Of a stretch of DNA of 64,000 bases, positions 33,322 to 42,030 are shown in pieces. This stretch comes from Cellulomonas sp. PhB150 (GTDB taxonomy: Bacteria > Actinomycetota > Actinomycetes > Actinomycetales > Cellulomonadaceae): assembly GCF_003755175.1 (NCBI RefSeq), contig NZ_RKHX01000001.1:248001-312000 (forward strand), read 5' to 3'. The position numbers were made by a program, and so were the translations under genes. The notes beneath the pieces are model-generated. The model had not been told where the DNA came from, did no database searches, and saw only the letters and a list, made by a program, of their open reading frames with translations. Within the stretch, counting starts at the first letter, position 1, and every line of letters begins with the position of its first letter.

Positions 33322-33744
33322 ATGAGCACCGATCCCACCGTCGACTCGCTCGTGCAGCTGTCGTTCGCCGTCCAACGAATCCTGGCGTCCGTGGGCGCCG
33401 AGCGCGAGCTGTCCGTCGTGCAGATGCGGCTGCTGGGCATCGTGCGTGACCGCAGGATCGGGATGGCCGAGCTCGGGCTGCACCTCGGGCTCGACAAGTC
33501 GTCGGTCACCGGGTTGGTCACGCGCGCCGAGCGCCGCGGCCTGGTGCAGCGCTCCCCCTCCCCCGACGACGGCCGCGCGGTGCTGGTGACCCTCACTCCC
33601 CTGGGTCGCGACTGGACCGAGCAGGGCGCGGCGGAGGTCGCCGTCGCGGTCGGCGAGCTCACCGCGCACCTAGGCGCCGACCAGCGGGCACTCCTGACGT
33701 CCCTCGCGGCGTCGGTCGTCAGCGGCCCAGCCACTCCTCGATGA
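33322..33744 (+). CDS. MarR-family regulator
   Basis: A 140-residue winged-helix MarR protein. The recognition segment is MAELGLHLGLDKSSVTGLVTRAERRGLVQRSPSPDDGRAVLVTLTPLG in outline, with the DDGRA wing. Divergent from the MDR gene, which is the probable target. Its last 26 bases overlap the convergent HAD gene, an unusual antisense 3' arrangement. Confidence 0.95.
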   Translation: MSTDPTVDSLVQLSFAVQRILASVGAERELSVVQMRLLGIVRDRRIGMAELGLHLGLDKSSVTGLVTRAERRGLVQRSPSPDDGRAVLVTLTPLGRDWTEQGAAEVAVAVGELTAHLGADQRALLTSLAASVVSGPATPR

Positions 33745-34366
33745 CCGGGATCACCGCCCGGAGATCACCGCCGACGACCGTGCGGTGGGCGGCAGCGCTC
33801 GCGGCGACGTTGGCGTTGAACCCGACGGCCAGGCCGACGGCGCCGAACAGCGGGACGTCGGAGCGGCCGTCGCCGACCGCCACGCAGTCAGCCAGCGGGA
33901 TGCCCGCGGCGGCGGCGGCGCGGCGCGCGTGCTCGAGCTTGCCGTGCTCGTCGATCGAGAGCTCGACCTCGCCGGTGTAGCGGCCGTCGACCTGGGCGAC
34001 CCGCGCTCCGTTGGCGTGAAGGAAGCCGAACCGGTCGCAGAGCTCGTCGCCGACGGCCTGCCAGGCGAGCGTCGCCAGGACGGGCTGCAGGTCGTGCTCG
34101 ACGCACCAGGCCACGGTCTCGGCGATGCCGTCGACGAGCGGGAGGTCGGCGAGCCACGCGCGCACCTGCGCGACCGGCGACCCCGCCCACCGGATCGCGT
34201 CGAGCCGCTCCACCGCGGGCCCGGACATCAGGCCGCGGTCCCAGAGGTCCTCGGCCTCGAGGAGCTCGGCGGCATGCCCCAGCCGGCGGGCGATGTGCAC
34301 GGCACTCGAGGCGACGCCCGGGATCAGCGTCCCGTCCACGTCGAAGAAGACGATGCCAGTCGTCAC
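33719..34366 (-). CDS. HAD-IB family hydrolase (SerB-like)
   Basis: A 215-residue HAD phosphatase. FFDVDGTLIPGV holds the nucleophile Asp, VLATLAWQAVG the second motif, and GDGRSDVPLFGAVGLAVGFNAN the motif III/IV segment typical of the SerB/PSP subclass (HAD-IB). Substrate could be a phosphoserine-like or lipid phosphate; nothing nearby decides it. ATG 34366. Confidence 0.9.
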   Translation of the reverse strand: MTTGIVFFDVDGTLIPGVASSAVHIARRLGHAAELLEAEDLWDRGLMSGPAVERLDAIRWAGSPVAQVRAWLADLPLVDGIAETVAWCVEHDLQPVLATLAWQAVGDELCDRFGFLHANGARVAQVDGRYTGEVELSIDEHGKLEHARRAAAAAGIPLADCVAVGDGRSDVPLFGAVGLAVGFNANVAASAAAHRTVVGGDLRAVIPVIEEWLGR

Positions 34367-34477
34367 ACGTGCCCCCTGTCGGTCGCGTCACATCGTGGCG
34401 CATCGGCAAGGATCGAGGAAGCCGCAGGCCACCGCGCACGTTGACCAGGGTGGATCGATCGACGGAGGACCACACGC

Positions 34478-36715
34478 ATGCCCGACTACGGCCACACCCT
34501 CAGCTTCGGCGCCTTCCTGACGCCCCAGGCCGCCGACCCGCAGCGCGTGGTCGCGCTCGCGCAGGCCGGCGAGCGGCACGGGCTGGACCTGGTGACGTTC
34601 CAGGACCACCCGTACCAGCCGACGTTCCTCGACACGTGGACCCTGATGTCCTGGGTCGCCGCCTCGACGCAGCGCGTGCAGCTCGCGGGCAACGTCCTCA
34701 ACCTCCCGCTGCGGCCCCCGGCCGTGCTGGCGAAGGCCGCCGCGAGCCTGGACCTGCTCTCGGGTGGCCGGGTGGCGCTCGGGCTGGGGTCCGGGGCGTT
34801 CTGGGACGCGATCGTCGCGATGGGCGCCCCCCGGATGACGCCGGGCCAGGCGGTCACCGCGCTCGACGAGGGCATCGACGTGATCCGCGGCCTCTGGGAC
34901 ACCGACACCCGTGGCGTGCTGCGCGCCGGCGGCGGGTACCACGCGGTCGACGGGGCGAAGCGCGGACCGGCCCCGGCGCACGACATCCCGATCTGGCTCG
35001 GCGCGTACAAGCCGCGCATGCTCGGCCTCGTCGGGCGCAAGGCCGACGGCTGGCTGCCGAGCCTCGGCTACCTGCAGCCCGGCGACCTCGCGGCGGGCAA
35101 CGCCCGCATCGACGAGGCGGCGACCGAGGCGGGGCGGGACCCGCGCGAGATCCGCCGCCTGCTCAACCTCGGCGGCATCACGGCCTCGAGCATCGACGAC
35201 TGGGTCGACGAGCTGCTGCCGATGGTCCTCGAGGACGGGATCTCCACGCTGATCCTGGGCAGCGACGACGAGCGCGCACTGGCGCTGTTCGGCGAGGAGC
35301 TCGCCCCCGCGCTGCGCGAGGCCGTCGCCTCCGAGCGGCGGGCCGACGGGACGACGACGGGTGCGGTGCGCTCGGCGGCCTCGCTCGCCCGCCGGGTCCC
35401 CGGGATCGACTACGACGCGATCCCGGCCGCGCTCGCGGACCTCGTCGTCGAGCCCGGTGACCGCGGGTACGGAGCCGTGCGCTCCACGTACATCTGGGCG
35501 GGCTCTCCCGGCCTGGTCGTCCAGCCGCGCGACGCCGTCGGCGTGTCCCAGGCCCTGCAGTTCGCGCGGACGCAGGACGTGCCGTTCGCGGTCCGGTCCG
35601 GCGGGCACGGGATCGCCGGCCGGTCGACGAACGACGGCGGCATCGTCATCGACCTCGGCGCCCTGGACCAGGTCGAGGTCCTCGACGCCGACCGCCGGCT
35701 GGTGCGGCTCGGTGCCGGCGCCCACTGGGGCGACGTGGCGGAGACGCTGTCACCCCTGGGCATGGCGATCAGCTCCGGCGACTACGGAGACGTCGGCGTG
35801 GGCGGCCTCGTCGTCGCGGGCGGCCAAGGGCTGCTCGGGCGCTCGTACGGGCTCACGCTCGACCACGTGGTCGCCGCCGAGGTCGTCCTCGCCGACGGCT
35901 CCGTCGTCCGCGCATCGGCCGACGAGCACCCCGACCTGTTGTGGGCCGTGCGCGGCGCCGGCGCCGCGGTGGGCATCGTGACGTCCGTCGACGTCGAGGC
36001 GGCCGCGCTGGGCGACGTGGTGCTGGCGACCTTCGTCTACGACGCCACCGACACCGCGGCCCTTCTGGTCGCCTGGGCGGAGCAGGTCGAGCGCTCCCCG
36101 TGGGAGCTGACCAGCTTCCTCACCGTGGTGCCCGCTCGGCGGGACCAGCCCGCGATCGCCCACGCGATGACCGTGTGGGCGGGTGACGACGCGGAGGCCG
36201 CCGTCGCGGCGCTCGAGCCGTTCATGGCGGTCGGCCCGGTGCTCCAGCAGCAGGCGAACCTCCTGCCCTACTCCGGAGTCATCCAGGCCCACCACGGGCG
36301 GCACGACGGCGGAGCCCCGCCGAACATGCGGGGCGGGCTCGTCGAGCACGTGACGCCGCGTGTCGCGGGCGTCCTGGCGGACCTGGTCGCCGCGCACGAG
36401 TCCCCCATGATGCAGCTGCGCGCGGTGGGAGGCGCCGTCAACGCGACGCCTGCCGAGGCGACGGCCTACGCGCACCGGACGCAGAACTTCTCGCTGTCCG
36501 CGATGACGACCGCCTCCGGTCGGGCTGCGCTGGACCGCCGGTGGGACCAGCTGTCCGAGGAGGTCACCGGCGTCTACCGCAGCTTCGACCTGGCCGACGA
36601 CAGGCTCGAGCGGGCGTACCCGCCCGCGACGCTGGCCCGGCTGCGGGCGATCGCCGCGACCTACGACCCCGACGCGATCTTCGGGCACGACCTTCCCCTC
36701 ACGGCGCCCCGCTGA
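34478..36715 (+). CDS. Fusion of LLM flavin-dependent oxidoreductase and FAD-linked (BBE-type) oxidase
   Basis: A 745-residue fusion. Residues 1 to about 310 are a luciferase-like (LLM) oxidoreductase that uses FMN or F420 (LSFGAFLTPQA, QLAGNVLNLPLRPPAVLAKAAASLDLLSGGRVALGLGSG, ARIDEAATEAGRDPREIRRLLN). From about 350 it is a PCMH-type FAD-binding and berberine-bridge-enzyme-like oxidase: QPRDAVGVSQALQFA, VRSGGHGIAGRSTNDGGIVIDL (His for covalent FAD), GVGGLVVAGGQGLLGRSYGLTLDHVVAAEVV and a YPPATLARLRAIAATYDPDAIF end. The second covalent Cys is absent (SGDYGDVGVGG). Substrate unknown. Confidence 0.9.
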   Translation: MPDYGHTLSFGAFLTPQAADPQRVVALAQAGERHGLDLVTFQDHPYQPTFLDTWTLMSWVAASTQRVQLAGNVLNLPLRPPAVLAKAAASLDLLSGGRVALGLGSGAFWDAIVAMGAPRMTPGQAVTALDEGIDVIRGLWDTDTRGVLRAGGGYHAVDGAKRGPAPAHDIPIWLGAYKPRMLGLVGRKADGWLPSLGYLQPGDLAAGNARIDEAATEAGRDPREIRRLLNLGGITASSIDDWVDELLPMVLEDGISTLILGSDDERALALFGEELAPALREAVASERRADGTTTGAVRSAASLARRVPGIDYDAIPAALADLVVEPGDRGYGAVRSTYIWAGSPGLVVQPRDAVGVSQALQFARTQDVPFAVRSGGHGIAGRSTNDGGIVIDLGALDQVEVLDADRRLVRLGAGAHWGDVAETLSPLGMAISSGDYGDVGVGGLVVAGGQGLLGRSYGLTLDHVVAAEVVLADGSVVRASADEHPDLLWAVRGAGAAVGIVTSVDVEAAALGDVVLATFVYDATDTAALLVAWAEQVERSPWELTSFLTVVPARRDQPAIAHAMTVWAGDDAEAAVAALEPFMAVGPVLQQQANLLPYSGVIQAHHGRHDGGAPPNMRGGLVEHVTPRVAGVLADLVAAHESPMMQLRAVGGAVNATPAEATAYAHRTQNFSLSAMTTASGRAALDRRWDQLSEEVTGVYRSFDLADDRLERAYPPATLARLRAIAATYDPDAIFGHDLPLTAPR

Positions 36716-36735
36716 CCCGTGCCACGATGGCAGGC

Positions 36736-37209
36736 ATGAGCCACGACGACGTCGCCCCGATCATCGCTCGCGTCGAGGCCGAGGAGCGCGAGCTCGAGTT
36801 CTCGACCTTCACGAACGACGACGCCTGGCAGCTCGGGTGCGTCCTGGTCGAGCTGGCCATCGCGCGCGACCTGCCGGTCACCGTGGACGTCCGCCGTGGC
36901 ACGCAGCAGCTCTTCCACGCCGCGCGGCCCGGGACGGTCGCCGACAACGACTCGTGGATCGAGCGCAAGGTCAGGGTCGTCGAGCGTTTCGGCGCCTCGT
37001 CCTACCTGGTCGGACTGCGCGCGCGGGCGCGCGGGACCACGTTCAACGAGCAGCACGACCTCCCGCTGCAGCAGTTCGCGGCGCACGGCGGGGCGTTCCC
37101 CGTGCGGGTGCGGGGCGTCGGGGTCGTCGGCGTCGTGACCGTCTCCGGCCTGCCCCAGGCCGACGACCACGCACTGGTCGTCGAGGCGGTGCGGGCCTTC
37201 CTGGCCTGA
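36736..37209 (+). CDS. UPF0303 / heme-degrading-domain family protein
   Basis: A 157-residue protein related to the UPF0303 and GlcG/HbpS fold. Segments FTNDDAWQLGCVLVELA, VDVRRGTQQLFHAARPGT, DNDSWIERKVRVVERFGASSY and the closing GVVTVSGLPQADDHALVVEAVRAFL are characteristic. Function is not settled; some relatives bind heme. ATG 36736 follows the LLM-fusion gene closely, so cotranscription is possible; ATG 36727 would add three residues. Confidence 0.82.
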   Translation: MSHDDVAPIIARVEAEERELEFSTFTNDDAWQLGCVLVELAIARDLPVTVDVRRGTQQLFHAARPGTVADNDSWIERKVRVVERFGASSYLVGLRARARGTTFNEQHDLPLQQFAAHGGAFPVRVRGVGVVGVVTVSGLPQADDHALVVEAVRAFLA

Positions 37210-37305
37210 CGTCGAGCCGACCACAGCCCCGCTCCCCCGAGGGCCCGCCCACAGAAGCGGCGCGCGGCCACCCACGGGGACGGCGGCCGGCCCACGCTGA
37301 CGTGC

Positions 37306-37821
37306 ATGACGAGCGCAGCGCACGACGCCTGGCCGGACTGGGCCGACGACGAGGACGAGGACGACTGGCCGTACGGCCTCGACGGGTACGAGCACGACGG
37401 GCAGGACGACGACCTGCCCTCGACGCCGGGCACGCCGCTGACGAGCGCCGCCGACGTGCTGGACTTCCTGCTCCCGCTGATCGGGCCCGAGCGCGCCGGA
37501 CCGATGGCCCTGTGGTGCGCGCTCGTCGACGAGGCCGACTGGACGCTGCCGGTCGTCCTGCCGATCGCCGACACGCCCGTGCGACCGGACAGCGCACTGG
37601 TCGCGGCACTCCTGCGCCACCTGCGCGACGTGCTGCTCGACGTCTTCGACGCGCCCGACGGCGGGCTCGTGCTCGCCGTCGTGCGGCGCTCGGGTGGCGA
37701 CCGCGGTGACGTGGAGATGGCCTGGGCGGCCGCCCTCGAGAGAGCGGCCGCCCAGCTGGACCTGCGGGTGCGCGCGATCGCCGCCGTGGGTCGCGACCGC
37801 GCGCGGGTCCTGCGGTGGTGA
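37306..37821 (+). CDS. Conserved hypothetical protein with acidic N-terminus
   Basis: A 171-residue protein. Residues 1-45 are very acidic (DDEDEDDWPYG, GQDDDLPS), probably disordered. The folded part begins SAADVLDFLLPLIGPERAGPMALWCALVDEADWTLPVVLPI and ends VRAIAAVGRDRARVL. Many actinobacteria carry similar proteins of unknown function. It is convergent with the aldo/keto reductase gene five bases away. Confidence 0.8.
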   Translation: MTSAAHDAWPDWADDEDEDDWPYGLDGYEHDGQDDDLPSTPGTPLTSAADVLDFLLPLIGPERAGPMALWCALVDEADWTLPVVLPIADTPVRPDSALVAALLRHLRDVLLDVFDAPDGGLVLAVVRRSGGDRGDVEMAWAAALERAAAQLDLRVRAIAAVGRDRARVLRW

Positions 37822-37826
37822 GCCGG

Positions 37827-38768
37827 TCAGGCCGGCGCGACCTCGTCGAGCTCGGCGAGCTGGTCGAGGCTCGGCTCCCACAGGATCGACGCGACGTTCG
37901 CCTGCAGCTGCTCGGGCGTGCGCGCGCCGGCGATCACCGAGCCGACGGCCGGCTGGGCCGCGAGGCCGCCGAGCGCGAGCGTGGCCAGGTCGACGTCCCA
38001 GTCGGCAGCGAGAGCAGCCAGCGCCTCGATCCGGTCGAACTCGGCGTTCGCGAGCCGGTCGGGCAGCAGGGTCAGGCGCGAGCCCTCGGGCGCGGCCTCG
38101 CCGCGGCGGTATTTCCCGGTGAGCAGGCCAGACGCGAGCGGGACGAACGGAAGGATGCCGACCCCGGCGCTCTCCGCGGCGGGCACGAGCTCACGCTCGG
38201 CGCTGCGGTCGAGCAGGTTGTAGCGGTTCTGCGCGGACACGAACGGGGTCAGTGCGCCGGTCCGTGCGGTCCAGTCGGCCTCGGTGAGCTGCCACGCGGC
38301 GAAGTTGGACGAGCCGAGGTAGCGGACCTTGCCCTCCAGCACGAGCTCGTGCAGCGCGGCGAGCGTCTCCTCGATCGGCGTCAGAGGGTCGGGCATGTGC
38401 AGCTGGTAGAGGTCGATGTAGTCCGTGCCGAGGCGGCTCAGCGAGGACTCGACGGCGCGCCGGACGTAGCGGCGCGAGCCACGCGCGCCCCAGTCGGGGC
38501 CGTTGAGCCCGCGGACGTCCGCGCCGAACTTGGTGGCCACGAGCACGTCGTCCCGGCGTGCACCCAGCGCGGCGCCGAGCAGCTGCTCGCTCTGGCCGGG
38601 CTCACCGCCGTACACGTCGGCCGTGTCGAAGAAGGTCACACCGGCGTCGAGCGCCGCGTGGACCAGCGGGGCGACCAGCTCGGGCGCCAGGGTGTGGCCG
38701 AACGTGTTGCACCCGAGCCCGGCGGTCGATACGGTCAGGCCGCTGTCACCGAGGCGGCGGTAGGTCAT
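37827..38768 (-). CDS. Aldo/keto reductase
   Basis: A 313-residue NADPH-dependent TIM-barrel reductase. FFDTADVYGG, VLVATKFG and DLYQLHMPD carry the catalytic Asp, Tyr, Lys and His. The C-terminal SVIAGARTPEQLQANVAS cofactor-binding segment is normal. ATG 38768 is chosen because it gives MTYRRLGDSGLTVS, the usual start. Substrate unknown. Divergent from rbpA. Confidence 0.93.
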   Translation of the reverse strand: MTYRRLGDSGLTVSTAGLGCNTFGHTLAPELVAPLVHAALDAGVTFFDTADVYGGEPGQSEQLLGAALGARRDDVLVATKFGADVRGLNGPDWGARGSRRYVRRAVESSLSRLGTDYIDLYQLHMPDPLTPIEETLAALHELVLEGKVRYLGSSNFAAWQLTEADWTARTGALTPFVSAQNRYNLLDRSAERELVPAAESAGVGILPFVPLASGLLTGKYRRGEAAPEGSRLTLLPDRLANAEFDRIEALAALAADWDVDLATLALGGLAAQPAVGSVIAGARTPEQLQANVASILWEPSLDQLAELDEVAPA

Positions 38769-38845
38769 CGTGGGAAGAATCACCCTCGAACCCTAAGCCT
38801 CCGCGGCCCTCCCGAGGTGCGTTCACGAAGCCTTCACGTCAGGCT

Positions 38846-38872
38846 GGAACACTAGGACGTCGCGCACCGTTG
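38846..38872 (+). promoter_or_regulatory. SigR/SigH-type promoter of rbpA
   Basis: GGAAC (38846-38850), an 18-base spacer and GTTG (38869-38872) match the consensus of thiol-oxidative-stress sigma factors (GGAAT/C-N18-GTT). It lies 56 bases upstream of the rbpA ATG. In Streptomyces rbpA is a SigR target, in keeping with this. Confidence 0.65.
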
Positions 38873-38927
38873 ACATCGGTGGCAGTACTCACTCTCGACG
38901 GCCGTAACCCGGCACGGAGGTCCCCAG

Positions 38928-39272
38928 ATGGCGAACAGGTCCCTGCGCGGCATGCGCATCGGGTCCCAGAGCATGGAGTCGGAGGAGGGCGTCGACTTCG
39001 CCCCCCGTCTCCAGGCCCACTACGACTGCCCCAACGGGCACACGATCATCCTGCCGTTCTCGGTCGAGGCCGACGTCCCGGTGGTGTGGGAGTGCCGTTG
39101 CGGCACGGAGGCGCTGCTCCGCGACGCGTCCCGCCCCGAGGCGAAGGCCGGCAAGCCGCCGCGCACGCACTGGGACATGCTGCTCGAGCGCCGCACGATC
39201 GGCGAGCTCCAGGAGCTTCTCGACGAGCGTCTCGACCTGCTCCGGTCGGGCAAGCTTCGCCGCTCCGCCTGA
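38928..39272 (+). CDS. rbpA: RNA polymerase-binding protein RbpA
   Basis: RbpA is an actinobacterial RNA polymerase factor that stabilises open complexes with the principal sigma factor. The 114-residue protein has the RbpA core domain with zinc-type Cys (HYDCPNGH, WECRCGTE), a basic linker (RPEAKAGKPPRTHWDML) and the sigma-interacting helix (LERRTIGELQELLDERLDLL). ATG 38928 fits the family. A SigR-type promoter lies upstream, and a hairpin inside the opposite gene's end may terminate it. Confidence 0.97.
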   Translation: MANRSLRGMRIGSQSMESEEGVDFAPRLQAHYDCPNGHTIILPFSVEADVPVVWECRCGTEALLRDASRPEAKAGKPPRTHWDMLLERRTIGELQELLDERLDLLRSGKLRRSA

Positions 39273-39293
39273 CCCCTGTGTCACAACCGGCGC

Positions 39294-40049
39294 TCAGCGC
39301 CGGCGCACGACCCCACGGAACGCTCCCGCCACCTGGCGGGAGCGTTCTGCTATCCCCCACCGGGTGACCGAGACCAGCGCCTCGACGATGATGGCGCGCG
39401 TCATCTTCGAGGCCCCGACCTCGCGCTCGACGAACGTGATCGGCACCTCGATCACGCGCGCACCCGCCCGGACCGCGCGCCACGACATGTCCACCTGGAA
39501 GCAGTACCCCTGCGACTGGACCTCGCCGAGCGGCAGCGATGCGAGCAGCGGCGCTCGGTAGGCGCGGAACCCCCCGGTCGCGTCCCGCAGCGGGATGCCG
39601 AGCATGAGCCGGGTGTAGGTGTTCGCCCCGCGCGAGAGCACCTCGCGGTTGCGGGGCCAGTTCACGACCGAGCCGCCCGGCACCCAGCGCGAGCCGAGCA
39701 CGAGGTCGGCGTCGTCGAGGGCCGCCAGCAGCAGCGGCAGGTCCTGCGCGCGGTGCGAGCCGTCCGCGTCCATCTCGCAGACGACGTCGTAGCCGCGTTC
39801 GAGCGCCCAGCGGAAGCCCGCGACGTACGCGGTGCCGAGCCCGAGCTTGCCGGAGCGGTGCAGCACGTGGATCTCGCGCGGGGCGGTGTCCGCCGCAGCG
39901 ATCTCCTCGACGAGGGCGCCGGTGCCGTCGGGCGAGCCGTCGTCGACGACGAGGACGTGCGCGTCCGGGACGTGCTCGGCCAGGCGTGCGAGCGCCCCGG
40001 GGATCGACTCGTGCTCGTTGTACGTCGGGACGACGACCAGCGTGGTCAT
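39294..40049 (-). CDS. ppm1: Polyprenol-monophosphomannose synthase-type glycosyltransferase
   Basis: A 251-residue GT2 enzyme of the Dpm/Ppm type, which moves mannose from GDP-mannose to polyprenyl phosphate for lipoglycans and glycoproteins. Seen are LVVVPTYNEHESIPG, VLVVDDGSPDGTG, CEMDADGSHRAQDLP (DxD) and GSRWVPGGSVVNWPRNREVLSRGAN. No C-terminal membrane domain is present, so it likely acts with Lnt, to which the M. tuberculosis homologue is fused. The ATG at 40049 overlaps the lnt stop (ATGA). Its 3' end overlaps a hairpin. Confidence 0.92.
   Translation of the reverse strand: MTTLVVVPTYNEHESIPGALARLAEHVPDAHVLVVDDGSPDGTGALVEEIAAADTAPREIHVLHRSGKLGLGTAYVAGFRWALERGYDVVCEMDADGSHRAQDLPLLLAALDDADLVLGSRWVPGGSVVNWPRNREVLSRGANTYTRLMLGIPLRDATGGFRAYRAPLLASLPLGEVQSQGYCFQVDMSWRAVRAGARVIEVPITFVEREVGASKMTRAIIVEALVSVTRWGIAERSRQVAGAFRGVVRRR
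39318..39346 (+). terminator. rbpA terminator located inside the ppm1-like coding end
   Basis: A perfect 14-base inverted repeat (39318-39331 with 39333/4-39346) with a 2-base centre lies 46 bases past the rbpA stop and is followed by TGCTATCCCCC. Its bases are also the last codons of the minus-strand mannosyltransferase gene. Confidence 0.7.
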
Positions 40050-41608
40050 GCGGCGGCCGGCCGGTCGGCACGGCGGGTCCGCGAGGCGCCGACCGCCCCG
40101 GCGACCACGGTGGCGATCGCGAGCCCGTCGACGATCCACGCCGGCCAGCTGCCCAGGCGGGTCGCGGGCGTCAGGGTGTCCCGCAGCGGCACGTTCGCGA
40201 CCATCTGCTCGGCGGTGAACAGGCCCGTCTGCTGAGCGACGGTCCCGTTCGGCGCGATCACGGCGCTGACCCCGACGGTCGAGATCTGGACGGTCGCGCG
40301 GCCGTGCTCGATCGCGCGGATGCGCGACATGGCCAGCTGCTGCGTCGACTCGTCGGACATGCCGAACGTCGCGTTGTTCGTCTGGACCACCAGCACCTCT
40401 CCCCCGGCGCGGACCGTGTCGCGCACCAGTGCGTCGTAGGCGACCTCGAAGCAGATGACGTCGCCGATGCCGACAGTGCGTCCGAGTCGCGCCGACTCCA
40501 GCGGGATGTAGCCGGGTCGGTCACCCGGGATCATGTCACGGGTCACGAGGTCGACGGCCGAGGAGAAGATCCGCGCGACCGAGCGCATCGGGATGTACTC
40601 CGCGAACGGCGCGGGGTGCTGCTTGGAGTAGGTCGCGACGACACCTCGTCCGGGCTCCCACAGGACGGCGGTGTTGTACCGGCCGCCGCTCTCGGGGTAC
40701 TGGACGGTGCCGACCAGCATCGGGGCGTCCACGGCCTTCGCGGCGTCGTCGATGAGCTTCGCAGCGCCCGCGTCGACCTGCGGGTCGATGTCCGTGCCGT
40801 TCTCGGGCCAGAGCACGACATCGAGGTCGCCGGGCTCCACCTGGTCCAGGAGCTTGTACGTGCCGGCGACGTGGTTGTCGAGCACGGCCTCGCGCTGGCC
40901 GAACGCGTCGAGCCCCTGGCCCGGCACGTTGCCCTGCACGGCACCGACGCGCAGCGTGCCGGTCTCGGCCTGCGTGGGGAGCGGCACGGCCAGCCCGAGG
41001 AGGACGAACGCGATCGCCGCGCCGAGGCAGCCCGCGGTCCGCAGCACGTGCAGCCGGCGTGCCGCGAGGACCGCCTGGGCCAGCAGGACGCCGACGGCGA
41101 CCACCAGCGCGCTCACGAGCGGCACGCCGCCCCACGACGCGAACGCAGCGGTCGGCGAGTCCGCCTGCGAGAACGCGAGACGGCCCCAGGGGAAGCCGCC
41201 GAAGGGCCAGAAGGTGCGCAGCTCCTCGGTCGCGACCCACAGGAGGGTGAACACGAGCACCTGCCACGGCCCGGAGCGCCACACCGCCGCGCCGCGCCGA
41301 GCCCAGGCCCAGCCGGCACCGAAGAGCGCGAGGTACAGCGACTCGGTGACGCTCAGCGCGAACCACGGCACCATCCCGACCGCGTCGCCGGTCCACACGA
41401 TCAGCGGTGTGAAGAACGTCAGCCCGAAGACGACGCCCACCAGGGCGTTCCAGCGTGCGCTGTCGCGGCGCATCGCGAGGAAGAGCAGGGCGACGCCGAC
41501 GAAGGCCATCCCCCACCAGCCGGGCGAGGGGAACGCGAGCCGCGTGGCGTACCCGCCCAGCGCCGCGAGGACGAGAGTCCACCAACGGGCGGGTTCGGCG
41601 GCGGGCAC
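40046..41608 (-). CDS. lnt: Apolipoprotein N-acyltransferase
   Basis: Lnt adds the third acyl chain to lipoproteins at the membrane. The 520-residue protein has a row of N-terminal hydrophobic helices and a C-terminal CN-hydrolase domain with the Glu-Lys-Cys triad (WPENGTD, TYSKQHPAPF, VICFEVAYD). It is followed by the ppm1-like gene with a 4-base overlap, the same two functions that are one fused protein in mycobacteria. GTG 41608; upstream starts are not excluded. A long untranslated gap precedes it. Confidence 0.93.
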   Translation of the reverse strand: MPAAEPARWWTLVLAALGGYATRLAFPSPGWWGMAFVGVALLFLAMRRDSARWNALVGVVFGLTFFTPLIVWTGDAVGMVPWFALSVTESLYLALFGAGWAWARRGAAVWRSGPWQVLVFTLLWVATEELRTFWPFGGFPWGRLAFSQADSPTAAFASWGGVPLVSALVVAVGVLLAQAVLAARRLHVLRTAGCLGAAIAFVLLGLAVPLPTQAETGTLRVGAVQGNVPGQGLDAFGQREAVLDNHVAGTYKLLDQVEPGDLDVVLWPENGTDIDPQVDAGAAKLIDDAAKAVDAPMLVGTVQYPESGGRYNTAVLWEPGRGVVATYSKQHPAPFAEYIPMRSVARIFSSAVDLVTRDMIPGDRPGYIPLESARLGRTVGIGDVICFEVAYDALVRDTVRAGGEVLVVQTNNATFGMSDESTQQLAMSRIRAIEHGRATVQISTVGVSAVIAPNGTVAQQTGLFTAEQMVANVPLRDTLTPATRLGSWPAWIVDGLAIATVVAGAVGASRTRRADRPAAA

Positions 41609-42030
41609 GGCGTCAGCGTACGACAGGACGCTGGGCGTCCCGTCCAGGTCAGCAACCCCTCGATCTCGACCGACCGGCCCGCGCGTCCTTCGTACCGGTG
41701 CCGCCGAGGCGGACCGTTGTCTACTGAACGCGCGGGCCCGGTCGGAGCCCCGAGATCCACCGCCAGGTCCCTCGCAGGAGGTCCCGGGACGTCGTCGTCA
41801 ACGGGTCCGCGGTGGTGGGTCATGGGGAAACCTACCGGGATCCCGACACCTGTCAAGGAGCCGTTCCTGCAGGTCGTAGGCCTCTGTGCAGGTCATCGCG
41901 TCCGGTTCGTCCGAGTCCGGGCCGTCCGGTTCGGCGTGTCGCCGCGCGTGTCGCGCAAACCCGTCGTCCCGCGCGTCGCCTCGCGGCGCACGATCACCCG
42001 TTCAGCCCTGCCTGCCGCGCTCCGACCCGC
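41609..42030 (-). other. 422-base gap with probable lnt promoter
   Basis: On the minus strand TTGACA (41856-41851), a 16-base spacer and TAGGTT (41834-41829) form a good housekeeping promoter about 220 bases upstream of lnt. The rest between the amidohydrolase stop and this point has no convincing coding frame or RNA gene. The leader of lnt may contain regulatory structure, but none is recognisable by eye. Confidence 0.55.

Noticed and set aside
41419..41856. Minus-strand frame starting at ATG 41856 in the lnt leader
   Set aside because: No Shine-Dalgarno, and it runs out of frame into lnt with no family pattern; better read as untranslated leader.
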